This document shows positions 34,301 through 42,134 of a DNA stretch of 64,000 nt, piece after piece. Under the pieces are notes generated by a model that was given only the letters and a program-made list of their open reading frames with translations, was not told where the DNA came from and did not search any database. The position numbers were made by a program, and so were the translations under genes. Origin of the DNA: Blautia sp. Marseille-P3087 (GTDB lineage Bacteria; Bacillota; Clostridia; Lachnospirales; Lachnospiraceae); NCBI RefSeq assembly GCF_900120195.1, contig NZ_LT635539.1, forward strand, positions 3,233,097-3,297,096. Direction: 5' to 3'. How positions within the stretch are numbered: the stretch's first letter is position 1; the number at the start of each line of letters is the position of its first letter.

Positions 34301-35965
34301 TTATTTCGGAAGACGGAAAGAACTCTTAAGGGATACAATACGGTTAAATACCGGTGCACCTTCTTTGGAATCATGGATATCTGCACAATAGAATCCGTTT
34401 CTTACGAATTGATAGCTGTCGTAGCCTTTGGCTTCCATAAGCGCCGGCTCTACGTAAGCGGTAACGGTTGTAAGGGAGTTCGGATTTACGTTCAGGGATC
34501 CATCTTCTTTATTGTATACGCCTTTTTCTTCATCTACGATGTTTTCATAAAGACGTACAGTTGCCTCTTTTGCGTTGGTAGCTTCTACCCAGTGAATTGT
34601 ACCTTTTACTTTACGTCCGTCCGGAGCGTTACCGCCTTTGGTAGCCGGATCGTAAGTACAGTGTACAACACGTACAGTGCCGTCATCATCTGCTTCATAA
34701 CCGGTACAGGTAACAAAGTATGCGTTCATCAGACGAACTTCTGTACCGAGGAACAGTCTCTTGTATTTACGCGGCGGGTCGATCATGAAATCGTCGCGTT
34801 CGATATAAAGTTCACCACTGAATGGAATCTTACGGGTTCCGAGAGCTTCGTTTTCCATGTTGTTCGGAGCATCCAGATATTCTACCTGTCCTTCTGGATA
34901 ATTGTCGATCACAAGTTTGACCGGATCCATGACAGCCATCATACGAGGACGTTTTAATTTGAGGTCTTCACGAATGCAGTACTCAAGCATTGCGTAATCT
35001 ACAGAGCTGTTTGCTTTGGAGACACCACAGAGATCTACAAACATTTTGATGGATTCCGGAGTGAAACCACGTCTACGCAGTGCGGCGATGGAAACAAGAC
35101 GAGGATCATCCCATCCGTCTACGATGCCGTCTTCGACCAGTTTCTTGATGTAACGTTTGCCTGTTACGACATTTGTAAGGTAAAGCTTTGCAAATTCAAT
35201 CTGTTTCGGTGGCTGCGGATATTCAAGCTCACGTACTACCCAGTCATACAGTGGACGGTGATCTTCGAATTCAAGTGTACAGATAGAATGTGTTATACCC
35301 TCGATTGCATCTTCAATCGGATGCGCGAAGTCGTACATCGGATAAATGCACCATGTATCGCCGGTCCTGTGGTGAGTCATATGAGCCACACGATAGATGA
35401 CCGGATCACGCATGTTCATATTCGGAGATGCCATGTCTATCTTTGCACGGAGAACTTTTTCTCCATCGGCATATTTGCCTTCTTTCATTTCCTCAAAAAG
35501 CTGAAGGTTTTCTTCTACGGAACGGTTACGGTACGGGCTTTCTTTACCAGGCTCTGTCAGAGTACCACGATACTGGCGGATCTCGTCAGCAGTCAGGTCA
35601 CAGACATAAGCCTTGCCTTTTTTGATCAGCTTGATCGCTGCTTCATACATCTGACCGAAATAATCGGAAGCGAAGAAAAGTCTGTCCTCCCAGTCAGCAC
35701 CGAGCCATTTGATATCTGCTTTGATAGATTCTACAAATTCACTTTTTTCTTTTGTAGGGTTGGTATCATCAAAACGCATATTAAACTTGCCGTTGTATTC
35801 TTTGGCAAGTCCGTAATTTAAAAGAATGGATTTGGCATGTCCGATATGGAGGTATCCATTAGGTTCCGGTGGAAAGCGGGTGTGGACAGTGTCGTAAACG
35901 CCATCAGCCAGATCCTTGTCAATGATGTTTTCAATAAAATTTTTAGAAACGGTTTCGTTATCCAT
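34301..35965 (-). CDS. glnS: Glutaminyl-tRNA synthetase
   Basis: This class I synthetase charges tRNA-Gln directly. The 554-residue protein has the HIGH motif in [25 protein letters not shown], and [16 protein letters not shown]. The second catalytic loop reads [12 protein letters not shown], without a standard MSK. The C-terminal beta-barrel anticodon-binding domains are complete. Most Gram-positive bacteria use GatCAB transamidation instead, so glnS is probably an acquisition shared by some clostridia. GGAGGGAAAG precedes the ATG on the minus strand. Confidence 0.96.
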   Translation of the reverse strand: MDNETVSKNFIENIIDKDLADGVYDTVHTRFPPEPNGYLHIGHAKSILLNYGLAKEYNGKFNMRFDDTNPTKEKSEFVESIKADIKWLGADWEDRLFFASDYFGQMYEAAIKLIKKGKAYVCDLTADEIRQYRGTLTEPGKESPYRNRSVEENLQLFEEMKEGKYADGEKVLRAKIDMASPNMNMRDPVIYRVAHMTHHRTGDTWCIYPMYDFAHPIEDAIEGITHSICTLEFEDHRPLYDWVVRELEYPQPPKQIEFAKLYLTNVVTGKRYIKKLVEDGIVDGWDDPRLVSIAALRRRGFTPESIKMFVDLCGVSKANSSVDYAMLEYCIREDLKLKRPRMMAVMDPVKLVIDNYPEGQVEYLDAPNNMENEALGTRKIPFSGELYIERDDFMIDPPRKYKRLFLGTEVRLMNAYFVTCTGYEADDDGTVRVVHCTYDPATKGGNAPDGRKVKGTIHWVEATNAKEATVRLYENIVDEEKGVYNKEDGSLNVNPNSLTTVTAYVEPALMEAKGYDSYQFVRNGFYCADIHDSKEGAPVFNRIVSLKSSFRLPK

Positions 35966-36107
35966 CTCTTTCCCTCCTGAATGGTTCTTTAAAGGTTAAT
36001 CATATCATAAAAATGTGGAATTTAAAAGATTTCCTGAGAAAAATATAGAAAAATATAGAAAAGAAAAAAAGTTAGAACAGATCATAAAATTATTGAAATC
36101 AGGTGTA

Positions 36108-36214
36108 TTGCTTTACGGAAACACATATGTTATAATGCCAATAGGCAAAAATGAATTATGTTCCAACTATGGACGACAAAACGAGAACCCCAGTGTTGCA
36201 GCACTGGGGTTCTC
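36108..36214 (+). ncRNA. Candidate small RNA: promoter directly followed by a strong hairpin
   Basis: TTGCTT (36108-36113) and TATAAT (36131-36136) are 17 bases apart. GAGAACCCCAGTG (36183-36195) pairs perfectly with CACTGGGGTTCTC (36202-36214). The expected RNA would be about 70-80 bases, starting near 36143. The T-run after the hairpin is weak. A 78-codon frame (36015-36251) spans the region, but it has no ribosome binding site. Confidence 0.4.
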
Positions 36215-36341
36215 TATTCCTATTTTGGGTATGGAAGGCTTAAATCCATAGGCTAGTTACCGACTACCGCTTGTCTAACCATTTGTTTAATACAATCTTA
36301 CAGCAAAAGCATTTTCGAATTTAAAGTCTATAACAAGAGGA

Positions 36342-36518
36342 ATGTTGAAGAGGGCTAAAAAAAGAAAATTAATAGATTGGAGTCCTGAAGAGATGTTACA
36401 AGATCTTGATACCTCTGATTCCGTCTTTAAAAAAATCATTAAGGAGCCGGAAGAGGTTGTTTTTACTGAAGATGAATTTCCGGTATATACTGAATATCTG
36501 GAAAGGTACTTAGATTAA
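36342..36518 (+). CDS. Orphan small protein of 58 residues
   Basis: The frame opens with ATG 36342 after AAGAGG and ends at TAA 36516-36518. The product starts MLKRAKKRKLIDWSPEEML and ends TEYLERYLD; the basic start and acidic end are like those of small regulators or antitoxins, but no family was recognised. The local base composition is more AT-rich than the neighbours. It may be a leftover of a mobile element next to the tRNA. Confidence 0.4.
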   Translation: MLKRAKKRKLIDWSPEEMLQDLDTSDSVFKKIIKEPEEVVFTEDEFPVYTEYLERYLD

Positions 36519-36712
36519 AAAAAGCTTGGAATATTCTATTTATCATAAAAACAGAAAATCCATTGATCGGAAGAAAGAAATTTTGAGTAATATTCCAGAT
36601 TTTCAGGCACAGAAAATGCCTAAAATAGGGTGAACACATGTTTTGATTACTATTTTGACTACTATTTGATACCGAAACATCCGAAAACCCTTTAAAATAG
36701 GCAAAAAAATAA
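36519..36712 (+). other. AT-rich patch at the 3' side of tRNA-Thr, possible integration remnant
   Basis: A broken frame (36524-36634) encodes SIYHKNRKSIDRKKEILSN and IPDFQAQKMPKIG before a stop. Two TACTATTTTGA-like units (about 36647-36670) and a repeated TAAAATAGG (near 36622 and 36692) follow. The pattern reminds me of the C-terminal ends of site-specific recombinases at tRNA genes, but this is not proven. Confidence 0.3.
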
Positions 36713-36785
36713 AGCTGCTGACGGGAATCGAACCCGTGACCTCCGCCTTACCAAGGCGACGCTCTACCGACTGAGCCACAGCAGC
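36713..36785 (-). tRNA. tRNA-Thr (anticodon GGT)
   Basis: The minus strand folds into a standard 73-base cloverleaf. The acceptor stem GCTGCTG pairs with CAGCAGC. The anticodon loop TTGGTAA has GGT at the centre, and the T-arm is ACGGG-TTCGATT-CCCGT. CCA is not encoded. Confidence 0.96.
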
Positions 36786-36825
36786 ATTTACATATTTGAG
36801 GGCAATTTACCGCTCACAGTTGATT

Positions 36826-36854
36826 ATAATATCAGAAAAACAATATACTGTCAA
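36826..36854 (-). promoter_or_regulatory. Promoter of tRNA-Thr
   Basis: On the minus strand TTGACA (36854-36849) and TATTAT (36831-36826) are 17 bases apart, about 40 bases before the mature tRNA. Confidence 0.75.
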
Positions 36855-36989
36855 CAGGTAATTTTAAATTTTATTCCATATATTTGGCGTAAATATGTTC
36901 TGATTATGAAAAATGTTTTTCGCAGTTGCACGATTTTGAGGGACAGGGTATACTGTTACCGAAGTAAAACAAAGAAAAGGAAGAACTTT

Positions 36990-37580
36990 ATGAGAAAAAT
37001 CATACTTGCATCTGCGTCACCGAGGCGGCGTGAACTGCTTGCGGCGGCAGGTGTTATTTTTCAGATATGTGCAGCAGAAGGCGAAGAAAAGATTACAGCA
37101 GAAAGACCGGATGAGATCGTCTGTGAATTATCTGCCCAGAAAGCTGAAGAGATCGCTTCGAAGTTTGAACTGGAAGATGGGACAGTGATCATTGGAGCAG
37201 ATACGATCGTTTCTTATAAGAGTGAAATCTTAGGAAAGCCGTCAGATGAGCAGACTGCATTTGAAACGTTGAAGATACTGCAGGGAAATACCCATCAGGT
37301 TTATACCGGTGTGACAGCCCTGGTCAAAAAGTACGGAGAATGGGAGAAACATTCTTTCGCAGAACGCACGGATGTTACTTTTTATCCGGTGACAGATGAA
37401 GAAATTCGTACATATATAAAGAGCGGGGAACCAATGGACAAAGCTGGAAGTTACGGGATTCAGGGAAGCTTCGGCATCTATGTAAAGGAAATTCAAGGCG
37501 ACTACACCAATGTAGTCGGTCTTCCGGTCGGAAGACTTTTTTATGAAATGAAGAAACTGGGAATTGAGTTAAGAGGATAA
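36990..37580 (+). CDS. maf: Maf-family nucleoside triphosphate pyrophosphatase
   Basis: Maf proteins hydrolyse non-canonical or modified nucleoside triphosphates (for example dTTP/UTP or m7GTP) and are linked to septum formation. The 196-residue protein has the loop LASASPRRRELL and the catalytic GADTIVSY, plus DKAGSYGIQG and NVVGLPVGRL. ATG 36990 follows AAAGGAAG; the frame upstream to 36906 is not used by the family. It is the first gene of a four-gene set with two HAD phosphatases. Confidence 0.94.
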   Translation: MRKIILASASPRRRELLAAAGVIFQICAAEGEEKITAERPDEIVCELSAQKAEEIASKFELEDGTVIIGADTIVSYKSEILGKPSDEQTAFETLKILQGNTHQVYTGVTALVKKYGEWEKHSFAERTDVTFYPVTDEEIRTYIKSGEPMDKAGSYGIQGSFGIYVKEIQGDYTNVVGLPVGRLFYEMKKLGIELRG

Positions 37581-37584
37581 ACAG

Positions 37585-38250
37585 ATGATAAAAGCATGTA
37601 TTTTTGATCTCGATGGAACGCTTGCAAATACATTAGAATCCATGGCATATGTGGCAAATGAGATTCTGGAAAAAATGGAACTGACACCGCAGCCGGTGCA
37701 AAATTTTAAATATTACAGCGGTGAAGGTGCAGATATGCTGATCAGGCGATGCCTGAAAGATGCAGGTGATCCGGAACTGATGCATTATGAGGAATGCCGC
37801 AGCCTCTACAGAGAGAAATTTGATGCAGATCCACTCTATAAAGTGGTTCCATATGATGGGATTATGGAGACACTGAAAGAACTGAAAAATCGTGGGATGA
37901 AGCTGGCCGTCTGCTCCAACAAGCCACATGTGGCAGCGGTGAAAGTAATTGCGCAGATGTTTGACGGATATTTTGACCTGGTGATCGGACAGAGCAATGT
38001 GATACGCCGAAAACCGGCACCGGATGGCCCGTTAAAGGCAGCACAGGAGTTTGGAGTGACACCGTCAGAATGTATGTATGTGGGAGATACCAAAACAGAC
38101 ATGGAAACCGGAAATGCAGCCAAGATGCATACGGTAGGGGTACTATGGGGATTCCGCGACCGCCGGGAACTTGAAAGTAACGGTGCAGAAGTAATTGCAG
38201 AAAAACCGCAGGATTTACTGAAGATATGTGAGGAATGGAAAAATGATTAA
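37585..38250 (+). CDS. HAD-family phosphatase, phosphoglycolate phosphatase-like
   Basis: The 221-residue haloacid-dehalogenase-fold protein is of the Gph type. Motif I is FDLDGTLANT with the nucleophile Asp, motif II VCSNKP, motif III Lys in RRKPAPDGPL and motif IV VGDTKTDMETG. Likely substrates are phosphoglycolate, pyrophosphate or small sugar phosphates. It begins four bases after maf and overlaps the next gene by eight bases. Confidence 0.88.
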   Translation: MIKACIFDLDGTLANTLESMAYVANEILEKMELTPQPVQNFKYYSGEGADMLIRRCLKDAGDPELMHYEECRSLYREKFDADPLYKVVPYDGIMETLKELKNRGMKLAVCSNKPHVAAVKVIAQMFDGYFDLVIGQSNVIRRKPAPDGPLKAAQEFGVTPSECMYVGDTKTDMETGNAAKMHTVGVLWGFRDRRELESNGAEVIAEKPQDLLKICEEWKND

Positions 38251-39049
38251 GTTAGTTGCAAGTGATCTGGATGGAACGTTATTAATGAAAGGTGCGCAGG
38301 GCCTTCCAGAGGATATTTTTCCGCTGATCAGACAGTTAAAAGAGTTAGGGATACTTTTTGTAGCTGCAAGTGGACGCCAGTATGCCAACATGAAAAAAAT
38401 GTTTGCTCCGGTAGCAGATGATATGGCTTTTATCTGTGAAAATGGCGGGCTGGCAGTTTATCATGAAAAGGTAATGTATCAGAATTATTTTGATCAGAAT
38501 CTGGTCAGAGAAATTGCAGAGTGTATTTATAACAGGGAAGGATCTGAATTTACCTGTTCAACCAAAGATTTCTACTATATAAAACCAAAGACGGAACATT
38601 TTCGTGACCTTATGCTTCATGTGGTCGGAAATGTCTGCATGGAAATTCAGAGCTTTAATGAAATAAAAGAGCCATGCATGAAACTTGCTGTGTATGAGCA
38701 GGGTGGACTGCAGGAGGACACAATTTACTACTGGAGAGAAAGATTTGGTGACAGGTGTACAGTTGTAACATCAGGGACAGCATGGGTGGATTTTATTCCT
38801 TTTACAACAAATAAGGCAAGAGGACTGGCAGAATACCAGAAAATTCTGAATATCAAACCAGAAGAATGCATTACATTCGGGGATGAATACAATGATATTG
38901 ATATGCTGAAATCAGTTCCGTATGGATTCGCGATGGCACATGCAAAACCAGGTGTAAAAGAAGTGGCAGCATATGAAACGGACAGAGTACAGACAATATT
39001 GAGAAAGCTGATCAAAGCAAAAGGAAATATAGAGGAGGTGCTGAAATAA
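38243..39049 (+). CDS. Cof-type HAD-IIB phosphatase
   Basis: This 268-residue HAD protein has the C2B cap typical of the Cof group, with motif I ASDLDGTLL, an AASGRQYANM segment, and the final motif ITFGDEYNDIDML. Members hydrolyse sugar phosphates, flavin mononucleotide or pyridoxal phosphate. ATG 38243 is used by the family and overlaps the preceding stop; an upstream GTG (38228) would add five residues. The stop overlaps the next ATG by one base. Confidence 0.9.
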   Translation: MIKLVASDLDGTLLMKGAQGLPEDIFPLIRQLKELGILFVAASGRQYANMKKMFAPVADDMAFICENGGLAVYHEKVMYQNYFDQNLVREIAECIYNREGSEFTCSTKDFYYIKPKTEHFRDLMLHVVGNVCMEIQSFNEIKEPCMKLAVYEQGGLQEDTIYYWRERFGDRCTVVTSGTAWVDFIPFTTNKARGLAEYQKILNIKPEECITFGDEYNDIDMLKSVPYGFAMAHAKPGVKEVAAYETDRVQTILRKLIKAKGNIEEVLK

Positions 39050-39306
39050 TGTATTCAGAAGAAGCAGTAGAAGTTTTTCTCAAAGATCAGAGCAGACTTT
39101 ATGATGAACCGGTCGCAGAGACACCGGAGGAAGCTCTGGAATTTCTGGAAGACTGTATGGCGGTAGAAGTGGAAAATATCAAAGAAGTCAGAGCGTATCT
39201 GGATGAGGCAGGTGCTGATGTCAGTGGAATGACTGATGAGGAGCTGGAAGAAGCGTGTGAGGTATTTACATTGCCATCCGGTGGATATCTGATTGTAGAA
39301 GCCTGA
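39049..39306 (+). CDS. Small acidic protein of unknown function
   Basis: This 85-residue cytoplasmic protein starts MYSEEAVEVFLKDQSRLY and is very rich in Glu and Asp. It ends LPSGGYLIVEA. It is probably mostly helical. The start overlaps the previous stop (TAATG), which shows it is translated with the Cof-type phosphatase. No family was recognised. Confidence 0.75.
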   Translation: MYSEEAVEVFLKDQSRLYDEPVAETPEEALEFLEDCMAVEVENIKEVRAYLDEAGADVSGMTDEELEEACEVFTLPSGGYLIVEA

Positions 39307-39440
39307 GATTTGAAAATCTGAAAACAAAAGAAATATTGTGGAAATATCCCTGTCCGGTAATGAATGGATGGGGATATTTTATGTCCGTAAAATAAAAAAA
39401 CGGTCATCCGGGAAATATTAACAGAGTGTAAAACATAAAT

Positions 39441-39470
39441 TACATCCGTAAAAAATGCTGTGGTATAATT
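39441..39470 (+). promoter_or_regulatory. Promoter of the surface-protein gene
   Basis: TTACAT (39441-39446) and TATAAT (39465-39470) are 18 bases apart. A small GGGCA/TGCCC hairpin lies in the leader at about 39484-39496. Confidence 0.6.
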
Positions 39471-39568
39471 CTTTACAGAAGAAGGGCAGAATGCCCCACA
39501 TAAAGATAAAATAATATAAGACGTAATTTCAGATCGCTTATAAAAAGAGACTAAAAGGAGGGTGTGTT

Positions 39569-42016
39569 ATGCGGAAAGAGAGAGTTCTTGCAGTTATTAT
39601 GTCAGTGCTTATGGCATTATCTATGCTTCCCATAACCGTATTTGCGGCAGAGACGACCGCTTTGAACGGAAAACTGAATATTCAGGGAATCGCAGCAGAA
39701 GGAAAGACTCTGAGTGCCGATTTTAAAGAAGTTAATACTGAGGGAATGACAGAGGATGATGTCACTTATCTCTGGTCCAGAAAGACGTTTGATGACGAGG
39801 CAGCGGAAAATGCAGGGGAAACTCCTGAATTGAAAGAGCTGGGCAAAGAGAAGACTTATACAGTAACACAGGAAGATATCGGTTCCAAGATCGTGCTGAC
39901 AATTACCGGCAAAGAAGAAAACGGTTATAGCGGCACACTGACAGTAACTTCTGATGAAGTGGTTGATGCTGAGAGCGGAGCTGCACTTGAAGCTGCAGCA
40001 GAGACACAGAAAGAGGATGCTTCCGAAGAAACAGGAGAAGATCAGACAACTGATGAGGAGAGTACCGACGATCAGCAGGACAATGCAGATAGTACCGAGG
40101 ATATAGACGCTGCGGGCACAGAAACGGTAGATGAGATACCACCGGCGACTTCTGATGATCAGCAGACAGAGGGACAGGTGACAGAAGAACAGCCGGAGCA
40201 GACTGGTGAGATCCAGGAAGTGCCGACAGAGGATACGTTGGTAAAGGATGACCAGATGGAAGACAATCAGCTGACGCAGGCGGATGATTCTGCTGAGGGA
40301 GAAGATAAGGCCGGTACTGAAACGGTAGATGGAATTCCGCCGGCAACTTCCGATGATACCTATCCGACAGAGGATGGAAATAACGGAACGACAGAAGATC
40401 CATCGAACGAGAATCCATCAAATGAAGAACCGTCAAATGAAGAGCCGTCAAACAAAGATTCATCAAACGAAGAACCGTCAGGAGGAACACAGTCAGAGCA
40501 GAATCCGGATCCTGCAACCGCAAATCAAATATCTGTTGAAGGAGAAACTCAGCCGCAGTTCTCTTTTGTACAGGATTATACGGCGGATGATGCTACAGCA
40601 GCGCAGAAGAAAGTAACATTTAAAAATAATAGTGATACAGCAGTGTCTCTTTCTGTTACTGCATCAGGTGATGAGAATCAGGCAGCAACGGCGGTTTGGG
40701 CTGAGCAGACAGACGCGCAGACGAACACAGTTACAGTGGATCCGGGTGCATTAGCAACACTTACGATTACACCGGTAACCGGACTTGGCGCAAATGCAAA
40801 TCCATATCAGCAGACATTTACGGTCAATAATGTCAATGATCCGGCAGCGATGATAGCTACAATCACTGCTACTGTGACGGTACAGGATATTTCACATGAC
40901 CTTACCCCGAATCCGAATGAGCCTCTGGACTTTGCAACTGCAAAGAAGGGTTATTCTGCAGTTGATGCGAAGACGATCACTTATATAAATAACGGAAATG
41001 TACCAGAGACAGTAATTATGCCGGTGAGTCAGAGTGGAAATTATGAGATCACTACAGAAGATTCTCTGAAACTGGCGCCGAATGGAGAAGGCAGAATCAC
41101 ATTTTCCGTACGTCCTAAGGCAGGTCTGGCAGTCGGCAGCTATACAGAAACGATTAAAGTAGCAACAGAAAGCGGATTTGAAGCAACAACTCCGATTTCT
41201 GTAGCGTTTCAGGTGATTAAAGATACCGCGACCATTACGAAGATTCAGCAGCCAGCGGCTGTCAGTGGACTTCCGAACGGAACCGAGAAAAGTGCTTCTT
41301 CATTGAATCTTCCATCCGCAGTTGTGATTGAAACAACAGCAGGCAATATGAAAGCGGCTGTTTCCTGGAATGTGAAAGGGTCTTCCTACAGACAGTCAGC
41401 AACAGAGGAACAGAACTTCACCGTATCAGGAACGATTACTCTTCCGGACGGTGTAGACAATGACAATAATCTGAATCTGGCGATATCTATAGATGTCAAT
41501 GTAAAGGCATATAGTCCGAAAATCGCATCTGCCGAAAATAATATAATCACCGGAATTGATTACAATGGTGTATATACGACGCAGTCAAAGATTTCCTTTA
41601 CGGCAGTAGGTGCCGGAATGGATAATACATCTCCGCGTAATGGAGACACACGTTATGAACCGAAGTCATGGACTGTACTCAATAATACTCTGGGATGGGA
41701 TGCGGCACCGTATACAGCATCTTTTGGTCTGGCAAAGAGTGGAGACTACACATTAAAAGTTAATTTTGAACAGCAGAAGTACGATGGTAATTCCTGGCAG
41801 CCGACTAATACAACAGATACACGTCAGGTATCATTTTCTGTTACGAAAGCTAATGTAACAGCTCCGGGCGCTGATCTGACACCGGCAATCAGCAGGACAG
41901 GCGCCGTGAAGACAGGAGATAGTACGCAGATTCTTCCGTTTATATGTATTCTGATTATTGCAGCCGGAGCAATAGGCGGAGTTGTGTTTTACAAAAAGAA
42001 AAATAAAAACAAATAA
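39569..42016 (+). CDS. Large surface-anchored protein with acidic low-complexity region and a variant sorting signal
   Basis: The 815-residue protein has a signal peptide (residues 1 to about 27, ending VFAAE) and a beta-type domain. An Asp/Glu/Thr/Ser-rich stretch follows (about 140-320) that contains two copies of AGTETVDxIPPATSDD (near 182 and 248) and short EPSNE units. Ig-like beta regions lie in the remainder. The end, AVKTGDSTQ, hydrophobic helix and KKKNKNK tail, is a sortase-type signal, but with VKTGD in place of LPxTG. Its role is unknown; adhesion or matrix contact is possible. AAAGGAGGG precedes the ATG. Confidence 0.85.
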   Translation: MRKERVLAVIMSVLMALSMLPITVFAAETTALNGKLNIQGIAAEGKTLSADFKEVNTEGMTEDDVTYLWSRKTFDDEAAENAGETPELKELGKEKTYTVTQEDIGSKIVLTITGKEENGYSGTLTVTSDEVVDAESGAALEAAAETQKEDASEETGEDQTTDEESTDDQQDNADSTEDIDAAGTETVDEIPPATSDDQQTEGQVTEEQPEQTGEIQEVPTEDTLVKDDQMEDNQLTQADDSAEGEDKAGTETVDGIPPATSDDTYPTEDGNNGTTEDPSNENPSNEEPSNEEPSNKDSSNEEPSGGTQSEQNPDPATANQISVEGETQPQFSFVQDYTADDATAAQKKVTFKNNSDTAVSLSVTASGDENQAATAVWAEQTDAQTNTVTVDPGALATLTITPVTGLGANANPYQQTFTVNNVNDPAAMIATITATVTVQDISHDLTPNPNEPLDFATAKKGYSAVDAKTITYINNGNVPETVIMPVSQSGNYEITTEDSLKLAPNGEGRITFSVRPKAGLAVGSYTETIKVATESGFEATTPISVAFQVIKDTATITKIQQPAAVSGLPNGTEKSASSLNLPSAVVIETTAGNMKAAVSWNVKGSSYRQSATEEQNFTVSGTITLPDGVDNDNNLNLAISIDVNVKAYSPKIASAENNIITGIDYNGVYTTQSKISFTAVGAGMDNTSPRNGDTRYEPKSWTVLNNTLGWDAAPYTASFGLAKSGDYTLKVNFEQQKYDGNSWQPTNTTDTRQVSFSVTKANVTAPGADLTPAISRTGAVKTGDSTQILPFICILIIAAGAIGGVVFYKKKNKNK
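40114..40504 (+). repeat. Tandem repeats in the surface-protein gene
   Basis: Two diverged copies of a 48-base unit occur (about 40115 and 40312). A series of short units encoding PSNEE/PSNKD lies at about 40410-40485. Such repeats are prone to change in copy number. Confidence 0.7.
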
Positions 42017-42031
42017 ATAAAAAAGTTTTTG

Positions 42032-42058
42032 TTAGCACTCATTTTAAATGAGTGCTAA
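42032..42058. promoter_or_regulatory. CIRCE operator (HrcA binding site) upstream of htpG
   Basis: TTAGCACTC (42032-42040), nine bases, then GAGTGCTAA (42050-42058) is a perfect CIRCE consensus. It is followed by TTTTTT, so as RNA it could also end the surface-protein transcript. Confidence 0.93.
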
Positions 42059-42065
42059 TTTTTTC

Positions 42066-42094
42066 TTGACTTTTGGAAAAAAGGGGATTAGTAT
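42066..42094 (+). promoter_or_regulatory. htpG promoter
   Basis: TTGACT (42066-42071) and TAGTAT (42089-42094) are 17 bases apart. The -35 begins eight bases after CIRCE. Confidence 0.65.
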
Positions 42095-42134
42095 ATAAAA
42101 AGATGAAAAAACGAATCTAAGGAGTGTGGATAAT

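Noticed and set aside
36015..36251. 78-codon frame after glnS
   Set aside because: The start has no ribosome site, and the frame crosses a promoter and a perfect hairpin that argue for a non-coding role. It is kept only as a remark under the small-RNA candidate.
36513..36712. A real integrase gene next to tRNA-Thr
   Set aside because: The frame has only about 35 codons, ends in stops and lacks the catalytic residues. At most a remnant is supported.
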